Below, one piece after another: positions 6,880 through 14,269 of a stretch of 64,000 nt of DNA. The DNA is from an uncultured Prevotellaceae bacterium (GTDB lineage Bacteria > Bacteroidota > Bacteroidia > Bacteroidales > Bacteroidaceae). The stretch spans positions 1 to 64,000 of the forward strand of contig CACWLC010000009.1 in NCBI GenBank assembly GCA_902761605.1. The letters are read 5' to 3'. Each line of letters begins with the position of its first letter. Position 1 is the first letter of the stretch. The position numbers and the translations under genes are program-made. Under the pieces are notes generated by a model. The model saw only the letters and a program-made list of their open reading frames with translations, had not been told where the DNA came from and ran no database searches.

Positions 6880-9489
6880 ATGATTTACCCAAACAACTTC
6901 GAACAAAAGATAGGATTCGACGAGATTCGCAGTCTGCTGAGAGAGCGCTGTCTGAGCACGTTGGGCAAGGAAAAGGTTGACGAGATTGCCTTCTCCACCG
7001 AGCTCGATGTGGTCAACGAGTGGCTCGCACAGATACGTGAGTTCCGTAGGCTGCAAGAGGAGGCCGACGACTTCCCCATGCAGTATTTCTTCGACGTGCG
7101 CGAGAGTATCCGCCGCATACGTCTGGAGAACACCCATCTGGAGGAGAATGAGGTTTGGGACCTGCGACGCTCGTTGCAGACGATAGCGGATATCGTGAAG
7201 TATCTCGAGCGCGGTGCCGAAGAGACAGCCAGCGGAGAGCTGCGCTATCCCTACCCCGCCCTGCACAGGCTGACGGAAGATGTGACGACCTTCCCGGCGA
7301 TGATACGTCGCATAGACTCTATCCTCGACAAGTTCGGAAAGATAAAAGACTCAGCCTCGATGACCCTTGCAGGCATACGCAACGACCTGTCGAAGATGGA
7401 AGGCTCCATCTCGCGTACATTATATACTATACTGCACGCGGCACAGAAGGACGGACTCGTGGACAAAGACGTTACCCCGGCAGTGAGAGACGGACGACTG
7501 GTGATACCCGTATCGCCTGGAGTGAAACGTAAGATAAACGGTATCGTGCACGATGAGTCGGCTACGGGAAAGACCGTGTTTATTGAGCCTGCCGAAGTGG
7601 TGGAGGCCAACAACAAGGTGCGCGAGCTCGAAGCAGCAGAGCGCAGAGAGGTGATAAGGATACTCACCGTGTTTACCGACGAGGTGCGCCCACATGTCAG
7701 CGAGATACTCAACTCATACGACTTCCTGGCACAGATAGACCTGATACACGCCAAGACCGAACTCGCAAAACTCACCAAAGCCTTTGAGCCAGAGGTGAAG
7801 GCCGAGCCAAAGCTTGACTGGATTCAGGCGATACACCCGCTGCTGCAGTTGTCGCTGGAGAAACAGGGGAAGAAGGTGGTGCCGCTGGATATACGTCTGG
7901 AAGGCGGAAGTAAGAAGGAAGAAGGAAAGAGTAAGAACTTAGGAAGACTGTTGATAATCTCGGGTCCGAATGCGGGAGGAAAGTCAGTATGCCTGAAGAC
8001 CGTAGGACTGCTGCAGTATATGCTGCAATGCGGACTGAGCATACCCCTGGGTGAACGCTCTACGACGGGAATGTTTGAGAGTATCATGATCGACATCGGC
8101 GACGAGCAGAGCATAGAGAACGACCTCTCGACATACTCCAGTCATCTGCTGAACATGAAAAACATGATGAAGCAGGCCAACGCGCGTACCATATTATTAA
8201 TAGATGAGTTCGGAGGCGGTACAGAACCCACTATCGGAGGAGCAATAGCAGAGGCGGTGCTGAAACAATTCTGGAAGAAACAGACCTTCGGAGTGATCAC
8301 CACACACTATCAGAACCTGAAGCACTTTGCCGAAGACCATGAGGGAGTGGTGAACGGAGCGATGCTCTACGACCGCAATCAGATGCAGGCACTCTTCCAA
8401 CTGTCGATAGGACAACCCGGCTCTTCATTCGCCATCGAGATAGCACGTAAGACAGGACTCCCCGAGGAGGTCATCAACGATGCATCGGAGATTGTGGGCT
8501 CAGAATATATCCAGAGCGACAAGTACCTGCAGGATATCGTACGCGACAAACGATACTGGGAAGGTAAGCGACAGACGATACACCAGCACGAGAAATCGCT
8601 GGAACACAAGATAACACGTTACGAAGACGAACTCTCAGAGATAGAGCGTCAGCGTAAGGAGATACTCCGTAAGGCGAAGGAGGAGGCTGAGGAGCTGTTG
8701 CGCGAGAGCAACAAGAAGATCGAGAACGCTATCCGTGAGATACGTGAGGCTCAGGCCGAGAAGGAACGTACACGCATCGCCCGCGAGGAACTCAAGACCT
8801 TCAGCGAGGAGATAGCCGATATCGACACCCGCGACAACGACGAGGCCATAGCCCGTAAGATACGTCAGCTTCAGGAGCGCAAGGAGCGCCGAGAGAAGCG
8901 CAAGGCCGAGAAACTCGCAAAGAAGGAGAATGGAGAAAATACGAAAGAGAACACCACAGCGGTAGCAACCTCTAAACTCTCCACTCTAAACTCTCAACTA
9001 AAAGTCGGCGATACCGTACGTATCAAAGGTCTCTCATCCATAGGAAAGGTGGAGAGCATCGACGGCAAGATGGCTACCGTGATCTTCGGTGACATGAGAA
9101 CGAAGATGAGAGCCGAGCGCCTGGAGCATGCCGAAGAGAGCAAGATACAGATATCGAAACAGGAAGAGAGGAACACGAATATCGTTGGTGCCTATGGCAA
9201 TGCATCGAAAGATACCCGCAATGTGATCGACAATCGTAAGCTGAACTTCAAACAGGATATAGATGTAAGAGGTATGCGAGGCGATGAAGCCATCAACGCG
9301 GTGACATATTTCATCGACGATGCAATTCTCGTTGGAGTGTCACGAGTGCGCATTCTTCACGGCACGGGAACAGGTATCCTGAGACAACTAATACGCCAGT
9401 ATCTGGCCACGATTCCAAATGTGGCCCACTTCCGTGATGAGCACGTGCAGTTTGGTGGTGCAGGCATCACTGTTGTTGACCTTGACTAA
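6880..9489 (+). CDS. mutS2: Endonuclease MutS2
   Basis: MutS2 is a MutS-family ATPase that acts on branched DNA or stalled and collided ribosomes rather than in classical mismatch repair. The 869-aa product has the MutS-like core with Walker A SGPNAGGKS near 361 and a Walker B region LLIDEFGGGTEP. A long coiled coil (about 560-690) follows, then a KOW-like segment, and a C-terminal Smr domain with LDVRGMRGDEA and LHGTGTG. The start MIYPNNFEQKIGFDEI is the family norm. Two low-complexity inserts lie between domains: SKKEEGKSK near 343 and SKLSTLNSQLK near 697, the latter encoded by a 7-base tandem repeat. It appears to be transcribed alone. Confidence 0.96.
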   Translation: MIYPNNFEQKIGFDEIRSLLRERCLSTLGKEKVDEIAFSTELDVVNEWLAQIREFRRLQEEADDFPMQYFFDVRESIRRIRLENTHLEENEVWDLRRSLQTIADIVKYLERGAEETASGELRYPYPALHRLTEDVTTFPAMIRRIDSILDKFGKIKDSASMTLAGIRNDLSKMEGSISRTLYTILHAAQKDGLVDKDVTPAVRDGRLVIPVSPGVKRKINGIVHDESATGKTVFIEPAEVVEANNKVRELEAAERREVIRILTVFTDEVRPHVSEILNSYDFLAQIDLIHAKTELAKLTKAFEPEVKAEPKLDWIQAIHPLLQLSLEKQGKKVVPLDIRLEGGSKKEEGKSKNLGRLLIISGPNAGGKSVCLKTVGLLQYMLQCGLSIPLGERSTTGMFESIMIDIGDEQSIENDLSTYSSHLLNMKNMMKQANARTILLIDEFGGGTEPTIGGAIAEAVLKQFWKKQTFGVITTHYQNLKHFAEDHEGVVNGAMLYDRNQMQALFQLSIGQPGSSFAIEIARKTGLPEEVINDASEIVGSEYIQSDKYLQDIVRDKRYWEGKRQTIHQHEKSLEHKITRYEDELSEIERQRKEILRKAKEEAEELLRESNKKIENAIREIREAQAEKERTRIAREELKTFSEEIADIDTRDNDEAIARKIRQLQERKERREKRKAEKLAKKENGENTKENTTAVATSKLSTLNSQLKVGDTVRIKGLSSIGKVESIDGKMATVIFGDMRTKMRAERLEHAEESKIQISKQEERNTNIVGAYGNASKDTRNVIDNRKLNFKQDIDVRGMRGDEAINAVTYFIDDAILVGVSRVRILHGTGTGILRQLIRQYLATIPNVAHFRDEHVQFGGAGITVVDLD
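8970..8997 (+). repeat. In-frame 7-base tandem repeat in mutS2
   Basis: There are four consecutive heptamers, CTCTAAA, CTCTCCA, CTCTAAA and CTCTCAA. They encode the linker residues SKLSTLNSQL ahead of the KOW-like segment. The same period and base pattern recur, in reverse orientation, in the rluA-type gene at 12109. Confidence 0.85.
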
Positions 9490-9573
9490 TAGAAGAAACC
9501 CTTGACATACATCACGTGTACGCACACAATTTTAGCCAATTTATACGCAAAAGCCTTAAAAAACCTTAAATCA

Positions 9574-9605
9574 TTTGGCTAACTTATTGATAATCTATAA
9601 TTTTG
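9574..9605 (+). promoter_or_regulatory. Strong Bacteroidota promoter for the SLT-domain gene
   Basis: TTTG (9574-9577), a 20-base spacer and TAATTTTG (9598-9605) give a full match to the Bacteroidota housekeeping promoter. The predicted leader to the ATG at 9701 is about 90 bases. Confidence 0.85.
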
Positions 9606-9615
9606 CCACCAGAAA

Positions 9616-9683
9616 CGACGCGAAGTCGCTCTTTTTGAAGAGAAAATCTAAAGGATAACGCGGTTTCTCGCGAAGAGATATCC
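9616..9683 (+). promoter_or_regulatory. Structured 5' leader with two hairpins
   Basis: A small hairpin CGAC/GTCG (9616-9628) is followed by a longer one. In the second, GGATA (9653-9657) pairs with TATCC (9679-9683) and encloses CGCG (9659-9662) paired with CGCG (9669-9672). It lies between the predicted start site and the SLT-domain gene. No known riboswitch was recognised. Confidence 0.45.
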
Positions 9684-9700
9684 GCCTAAAGTATAGAGTT

Positions 9701-10138
9701 ATGATTCAAATTATTAAAAAGGCAGTTTTGAGCCTGATTGCTCTTACTATCGTACTGACAGCAGTCGCTGCAGGCAACACCAAGAGCACTAAGAAATCAG
9801 GTTTCGACTGGAATCCAGTGATGGATGCAATTATTGAAGTGGAGAGCGAAGGAAATCCCAAGGCCGTGAGTGGTAACTCAGTAGGCGCGATGCAGATTAC
9901 TCCGATACTCGTAAAGGATTGCAATCAGATTCTAAAGAAGCAGAAGAGTAAGAAGCAATACACAATGGCAGACCGCTACAGTGTATCAAAATCGAAGGAG
10001 ATGTTCCTTATTATCCAAAAGTACTACAACCCCGAGAACAACATTGAGAAAGCTATTCGAATGTGGAACGGAGGTATCAAGTACAGCATCAGGGCAACAA
10101 ACAGGTACTACAAGAAAGTATTAGCTCAGATGAAATAA
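9701..10138 (+). CDS. Small secreted lytic-transglycosylase-like (SLT domain) protein
   Basis: The 145-aa product has an N-terminal signal peptide (about residues 1-24, KKAVLSLIALTIVLTAVAA) and a compact SLT/lysozyme-like domain. IIEVESEGNPKAVS holds the presumed catalytic Glu, followed by NSVGAMQITP. A MWNGG motif near 125 is in the position of the family's usual C-terminal Tyr/Asn substrate-binding motif. Such enzymes cleave the MurNAc-GlcNAc bond of peptidoglycan in the periplasm. It is much shorter than Slt70 or MltC-type enzymes and has no LysM or other module, so it may be a specialised small enzyme. It is transcribed alone between a strong promoter and a strong terminator. Confidence 0.85.
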   Translation: MIQIIKKAVLSLIALTIVLTAVAAGNTKSTKKSGFDWNPVMDAIIEVESEGNPKAVSGNSVGAMQITPILVKDCNQILKKQKSKKQYTMADRYSVSKSKEMFLIIQKYYNPENNIEKAIRMWNGGIKYSIRATNRYYKKVLAQMK

Positions 10139-10158
10139 AGGATCCCTGATAAAAAAAG

Positions 10159-10185
10159 CGCGAATCAATTGATTCGCGTTTTTTT
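10159..10185. terminator. Strong bidirectional terminator
   Basis: The palindrome CGCGAATCAATTGATTCGCG (10159-10178) is followed by a T run on the plus strand and preceded by an A run, so it can serve both the SLT-domain gene (plus) and tRNA-Met (minus). Confidence 0.93.
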
Positions 10186-10191
10186 GTTTAG

Positions 10192-10264
10192 TTGCGGAGG
10201 CAGGATTCGAACGTGCGACCTCCAGGTTATGAGCCTGGCGAGCTACCAACTGCTCCACTCCGCG
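10192..10264 (-). tRNA. Initiator tRNA-fMet (anticodon CAU)
   Basis: On the minus strand the gene starts CGCGGAGTGGAGCAG and ends CTCCGCAA (73 bases, CCA not encoded). The anticodon loop CTCATAA gives CAU. The C1-A72 mismatch at the acceptor end and the A11-T24 pair in the D stem identify it as the initiator. Two deviations are seen. The anticodon stem CCAGG/CCTGG has A-T instead of the first of the three classical G-C pairs, and the T stem GCACG/CCTGC contains a C-C mismatch at 52-62. Confidence 0.9.
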
Positions 10265-10376
10265 ATGTTATTTTTCTTAAGCGGGTGCAAAGGTACTAAG
10301 ATTTTTTTAATTACGCAAATATTTATGCGACTTTTTTGAAAAAACATCATTTTTCTACTTTTTCACCCCTTTTTTC

Positions 10377-10407
10377 TTGCATATTTCAAGGGAAATGTGT
10401 AATTTTG
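10377..10407 (+). promoter_or_regulatory. Promoter of the TetR-family regulator
   Basis: TTG (10377-10379), a 20-base spacer and TAATTTTG (10400-10407) match the Bacteroidota promoter. Confidence 0.75.
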
Positions 10408-10456
10408 CACACTGAATTCATTGTGTGCAATATTAAAAAGCATAGGAGGAAAAGAG

Positions 10457-11050
10457 ATGTCTATATCAAAGACAAGACAAAAACTCGTTGACGTGGCACG
10501 CCAGTTGTTTGCAAAAAACGGACTGGAGAACACCACGATGAACGATATCGCCCAACAGTCGGGTAAAGGTCGCCGTACACTTTACACCTATTTTAAATCA
10601 AAAGAAGAGATTTACTATGCTGTTATCGAAGGCGAGCTTGAGCGACTCAGCGACAAGCTCGACGAGGTGGCTGCCCGTAGGATTAGGCCTCAGGACAAAG
10701 TTATCGAACTCATCTACACCCATCTGAGTATGATTCGTGAGACGGTGGTGCGTAACGGTAACCTCCGTGCAGAGTTCTTCCGTAACATCTGGATGGTGGA
10801 GAAAGTGCGCAAACGCTTCGACGATGCAGAGATAGAACTCTTCCGTAAGGTATATACCGAGGGAAAGGAAGACGGAGAGTTTGACATCGACAACGTAGAC
10901 CTCGTGGCCGATATCACCCACTATTGTGTGAAAGGGCTTGAGGTACCCTATATCCGAGGACATATCGCTCACGGCATGAAGGAGGAAGACACCAAGCCAC
11001 AGGTGGCAAAGGTGGTATATGGAGCTCTTGGAAAAATGCAAAGAAGATAA
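10457..11050 (+). CDS. TetR/AcrR-family transcriptional regulator
   Basis: This is a 197-aa one-domain-plus-ligand-pocket repressor. The TetR helix-turn-helix is at about 5-50 (RQKLVDVARQLFAKNGLENT, then TMNDIAQQSGKGRRTLYTYF). The C-terminal helical domain would bind a small effector and dimerise. I chose the ATG at 10457 because it follows an unusually good AGGAGG seven bases upstream. The frame also has an ATG 36 bases earlier, which would add residues foreign to the family. It sits 46 bases upstream of the fabG remnant, so it may belong to a lipid-synthesis transcription unit, but its targets cannot be told from the sequence. Confidence 0.9.
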   Translation: MSISKTRQKLVDVARQLFAKNGLENTTMNDIAQQSGKGRRTLYTYFKSKEEIYYAVIEGELERLSDKLDEVAARRIRPQDKVIELIYTHLSMIRETVVRNGNLRAEFFRNIWMVEKVRKRFDDAEIELFRKVYTEGKEDGEFDIDNVDLVADITHYCVKGLEVPYIRGHIAHGMKEEDTKPQVAKVVYGALGKMQRR

Positions 11051-11064
11051 TTGAGAATAAAAAC

Positions 11065-11092
11065 AGTAAATTTTAAATTGTAAAATCGTAAA
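11065..11092 (+). repeat. Intergenic 7-8-base period repeat ahead of fabG
   Basis: GTAAA or TTAAA cores recur at 11066, 11073, 11080 and 11088, giving an imperfect heptamer array right up to the fabG start codon. Confidence 0.6.
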
Positions 11093-11096
11093 TCAA

Positions 11097-11793
11097 ATGG
11101 GATTATTAGAAGGTAAGACAGCGCTGATTACAGGTGCTGCACGCGGTATCGGAAAGGCTATCGCACTGAAGTTCGCCGCTGAGGGCGCAAACATCAATAG
11201 CTGCTCTGGGAGTAAAGGCAAAGAGCTACGCTTCAAACGCAGCTGACTTCGCTCAGACAGAAGAGGTGGTAAAGGCTGTAAAGGAGGAGTTCGGTGCTAT
11301 CGATATCCTTGTTAACAATGCCGGTATCACAAAGGACGGTCTGATGCTCCGTATGACAGAGCAGCAGTGGGATGCCGTTATCGCAGTAAACCTGAAGTCG
11401 GCCTTCAACTTCATCCACGCTTGTGTACCAGTAATGATGCGTCAGCGTGGTGGTTCAATCATCAATATGGCATCTGTAGTAGGTGTTCACGGTAATGCAG
11501 GACAGGCAAACTACGCCGCTTCAAAGGCCGGACTTATCGCTCTTGCAAAGAGTATCGGCCAGGAGATGGGACCAAAGGGTATCCGTGCCAACGCCATCGC
11601 TCCAGGATTCATCGAGACAGCGATGACAGCAGCTCTGCCCGAGGAGGTTCGCAACGAGTGGAAACAGAAGATTCCTCTCCGTCGCGGTGGTCAGGTAGAG
11701 GATATCGCAAATGTTGCTACCTTCCTGGCATCAGACATGTCAAGCTATGTTAGCGGACAGGTGATTCAGGTTGACGGCGGAATGAACATGTAA
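11097..11793 (+). pseudogene. fabG: 3-oxoacyl-ACP reductase FabG with an out-of-frame internal deletion
   Basis: FabG reduces 3-oxoacyl-ACP with NADPH in fatty-acid elongation. From the ATG at 11097 the frame reads [20 protein letters not shown] (Rossmann TGxxxGIG) and [13 protein letters not shown], then leaves the FabG frame and stops at 11244-11246 after 49 codons. The correct frame resumes one base over at 11197 with [18 protein letters not shown]. It continues through NNAG, the catalytic Ser-Tyr-Lys (YAASK) and the C-terminus VSGQVIQVDGGMNM. Compared with intact homologues, about 16-17 residues (roughly 50 bases, not a multiple of three) are missing between GANI and IAALGV. The 175-aa downstream frame alone lacks the cofactor site. 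It is either a true pseudogene (then a second fabG must exist) or a sequence or assembly error. Confidence 0.85.
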
Positions 11794-11819
11794 AGGAAAA
11801 AAAGTAAAAAAGGTAATAT

Positions 11820-12518
11820 ATGGAAGTCGTTTACGAGGACAACCATATTATAATAGTAAATAAACAGAGCGGGGAGATCGTACAGGGAGACAAGACTGGC
11901 GATTGCCCCCTCTCTGATATCGTAAAAGACTACATAAAGGAGAAATACCAGAAACCTGGAGCAGTATTCCTTGGTGTCGTTCACAGATTAGACAGACCCG
12001 TTAGCGGACTCGTGGTCTTTGCACGAACATCGAAAGCACTGACACGACTCAACAAGATGTTTGCTGAGGGAGAAGTACACAAGACGTACTGGGCGATAGT
12101 CAAAAGAGGTGAGAAGTTAGAGGTGAGAGGTGAGAGAAATGATGAGTGGCGGACACTTGAGCACTGGCTCGTGAGAAACGAGAAACAGAACAAGAGCTAT
12201 GCCTACGATCAGGAGAAGCCCAACTCGAAGAAAGCCATCCTGAAATACCGTACCCTCTCCCACTCCGACAACTACACCCTCCTGGAGGTAAACCTCATGA
12301 CAGGCCGCCACCATCAGATACGCTGTCAGCTGGCAGCTATGGGATGTCCCATCAAAGGCGACCTGAAATACGGAGCCCCTCGAAGCAATCCCGACGGCAG
12401 CATCTCACTGATGTCACGCCGAGTGGAGTTTATACATCCTGTATCAAAGGAGCAGATAATCATTGAAGCTCCTGTTCCCAACGACCCTCTCTGGAAAGCA
12501 TTATGCACATCGCGGTAG
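11820..12518 (+). CDS. RluA-family RNA pseudouridine synthase
   Basis: Enzymes of this family isomerise uridine to pseudouridine in rRNA or tRNA. The 232-aa product lacks an S4 domain. It carries the catalytic motif HRLDRPVSGLVVFA with Asp58, and the LMTGRHHQIR motif near 160. The substrate position cannot be assigned. A low-complexity stretch GEKLEVRGERN near 98-108 is encoded by four heptamers (12109-12136) and looks like an insertion in a loop. The gene overlaps the following deoxynucleoside kinase by 16 bases and follows fabG after 26 bases, so co-transcription is likely. Confidence 0.93.
   Translation: MEVVYEDNHIIIVNKQSGEIVQGDKTGDCPLSDIVKDYIKEKYQKPGAVFLGVVHRLDRPVSGLVVFARTSKALTRLNKMFAEGEVHKTYWAIVKRGEKLEVRGERNDEWRTLEHWLVRNEKQNKSYAYDQEKPNSKKAILKYRTLSHSDNYTLLEVNLMTGRHHQIRCQLAAMGCPIKGDLKYGAPRSNPDGSISLMSRRVEFIHPVSKEQIIIEAPVPNDPLWKALCTSR
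12109..12136 (+). repeat. In-frame 7-base tandem repeat in the rluA-type gene
   Basis: There are four consecutive heptamers, GTGAGAA, GTTAGAG, GTGAGAG and GTGAGAG. The array is the reverse-complement pattern of the CTCTAAA array in mutS2 and encodes a charged loop. Confidence 0.85.
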
Positions 12519-13126
12519 CAGGAAACATAGGAAGCGGGAAGTCGACACTCACCAACCTCCTGGCGCGTCACTACGGCTGGGAACCGAGGTTTGAGGCCGT
12601 CGAGGGCAACCCCTATCTCGAGGACTACTATCATGATATCCACAGGTGGTCGTTCAACCTCGAGGTGTATTTCCTCAAGGAGCGTTTCCGCGACCTGATA
12701 GCCATCTCGCAGACAGACCATACGATAATACAGGATCGTACCATCTACGAAGGAGTATATGTGTTTATGGAGAACAACAAGGCGATGGGCAACCTCTCCG
12801 ATCGCGACTACGAGACATATATGGAACTCTTCGAGCAGATGATGTCGATGGTAAAGCTGCCCGACCTCATGATTTATCTCCGCGCCTCTGTGCCACATCT
12901 GGTAAGTAATATACAGAAACGCGGACGGGACTATGAGCAGGCCATCCAGCTCGACTATCTGCAGAACCTCAACGAACGGTATGATGACTTTATCTACAAC
13001 AAGTATCAGGGTAAGGTGATGACTGTTGAGAAAGACAATCTCGACTTCCTCAACAATCCTCATGACCTCGCAAAGATCATCGACCGTATTGATGCCAATC
13101 TCTTCGGATTTTTCTCTAACCATTAA
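12503..13126 (+). CDS. Deoxynucleoside kinase (first of a tandem pair)
   Basis: This 207-aa enzyme of the dCK/dGK/TK2 family phosphorylates deoxynucleosides for salvage. It has Walker A GNIGSGKS (7-14), RWSFNLEVYFL for substrate binding, the QDRTIYEG signature (ERS/DRS equivalent) and the lid KRGRDYEQ. Its neighbour downstream is a clear paralogue with the same motif order and spacing. In Lactobacillus, tandem paralogues of this family form dAK/dGK heterodimers. A similar division of substrates is possible here but is inference. The start overlaps the upstream pseudouridine synthase by 16 bases. Confidence 0.92.
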   Translation: MHIAVAGNIGSGKSTLTNLLARHYGWEPRFEAVEGNPYLEDYYHDIHRWSFNLEVYFLKERFRDLIAISQTDHTIIQDRTIYEGVYVFMENNKAMGNLSDRDYETYMELFEQMMSMVKLPDLMIYLRASVPHLVSNIQKRGRDYEQAIQLDYLQNLNERYDDFIYNKYQGKVMTVEKDNLDFLNNPHDLAKIIDRIDANLFGFFSNH

Positions 13127-13138
13127 AACAAAAAGAAT

Positions 13139-13759
13139 ATGCATATCGCAATTGCAGGCAATATCGGCAGTGGTAAGACCACACTGACAAAACTACTGGC
13201 CCACCGCTATGGATGGACACCCAGATTCGAACCAGTAGACAATAACCCCTATCTGGCAGATTTCTATGCCGACATGCCAAGATGGTCGTTTAATCTGCAG
13301 ATTTACTTCCTCAACAAACGATTCAAGGAAGTGGTGGAGATATCCAAATCCGACGACACCATCATTCAGGACCGTACTATCTTCGAAGATGCACGTATCT
13401 TCGCTCCCAACCTCCACTCACAGGGTATGATGAGCGACAGAGACTTCCAGAACTATTCTGACCTCTTCGATCTGATGATGTCGCTTGTAAAACTGCCCGA
13501 CCTCATGATATATATCCGTTCAAGCATCCCTACCCTTGTGGCACAGATTCAGAAACGTGGACGAGAGTATGAGCAGACCATGCGCCTCGACTATCTGCAG
13601 GGACTGGAGAATAGATATGAGGAGTGGATAAGCACATATAAGGGTCCGCTGATTATCGTGGACGGTGACAAATGTAAGTTTGGTGATAATCCAGAGCACC
13701 TGAAACAGGTGACAGACATGATTGATGCCAGGCTGTTCGGACTATTCCCAATGGACTAA
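13139..13759 (+). CDS. Deoxynucleoside kinase (second of a tandem pair)
   Basis: This 206-aa paralogue of the preceding kinase lies 12 bases downstream. Walker A is GNIGSGKT, the substrate segment is RWSFNLQIYFL, the signature is QDRTIFED and the lid is KRGREYEQ. Differences cluster after the DRT motif (EDARIFAPNLHSQG instead of EGVYVFMENNKAMG), the region that contacts the base and sugar. The two copies may therefore prefer different deoxynucleosides. It is probably part of the same transcript as the rluA-type gene. Confidence 0.92.
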   Translation: MHIAIAGNIGSGKTTLTKLLAHRYGWTPRFEPVDNNPYLADFYADMPRWSFNLQIYFLNKRFKEVVEISKSDDTIIQDRTIFEDARIFAPNLHSQGMMSDRDFQNYSDLFDLMMSLVKLPDLMIYIRSSIPTLVAQIQKRGREYEQTMRLDYLQGLENRYEEWISTYKGPLIIVDGDKCKFGDNPEHLKQVTDMIDARLFGLFPMD

Positions 13760-13771
13760 TCAAAGCTGCGT

Positions 13772-14269
13772 ATGGGATTCTGTCGCCCCATATTACCCTT
13801 TCTAATAGCGATTTCTGCCGTAATGCCCCTTAAGGCCCAGACGGAGATCGTAGGCGAGAAAGACGGTTTTACGCTGAAGAAAACCAACGACAGTCTCTAC
13901 TGGATAAACGACTTCAGACTGCCCTATCCCGTGTATCAGTTTCAGACGGGCGATGTGGATGGAGACGGGAATATCGATGCGATGGTGGGAGTGATAAAGT
14001 CTACCCGCTTCTACTCTACGAAATCGCGCAGGATATTCATTTTCAAACAGATAAACAACAAGGCGCGCCCGATGTGGATGGGTTCAAAACTGGGAGGAAT
14101 ACTCGAAGACTTCAGATTCACAGACGGAAAGATCAGAGCTTTGGAATCGACGACAGACAGTCTCTATGTAGTGACAGACTATAAGTGGGCGGGCTTCGGA
14201 ATGGCCTTCGACCATCATATAATAAAAGGAACAGATTTACAAACCGCAATAAAAACCTATAGCCAATGA
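13772..14269 (+). CDS. Secreted protein with an FG-GAP-like calcium loop
   Basis: The 165-aa product has a signal peptide ending near MPLKAQ (residue 23) and a DVDGDGNIDAMVGV stretch (61-74) that matches the calcium-binding loop of FG-GAP/VCBS repeats. The rest is not recognised. It overlaps the next gene, a DUF3160 lipoprotein, by four bases (ATGA), implying co-translation and perhaps a shared envelope role. Confidence 0.7.
   Translation: MGFCRPILPFLIAISAVMPLKAQTEIVGEKDGFTLKKTNDSLYWINDFRLPYPVYQFQTGDVDGDGNIDAMVGVIKSTRFYSTKSRRIFIFKQINNKARPMWMGSKLGGILEDFRFTDGKIRALESTTDSLYVVTDYKWAGFGMAFDHHIIKGTDLQTAIKTYSQ

Noticed and set aside
10421..10456. Upstream ATG for the TetR regulator
   Set aside because: The ATG at 10457 has an AGGAGG at proper distance and starts the family-like sequence; the 12 extra codons do not.
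12326..13144. Long minus-strand open frame (272 codons) opposite the pseudouridine synthase and first deoxynucleoside kinase
   Set aside because: Antisense shadow of two well-conserved plus-strand enzymes; no recognisable protein features.
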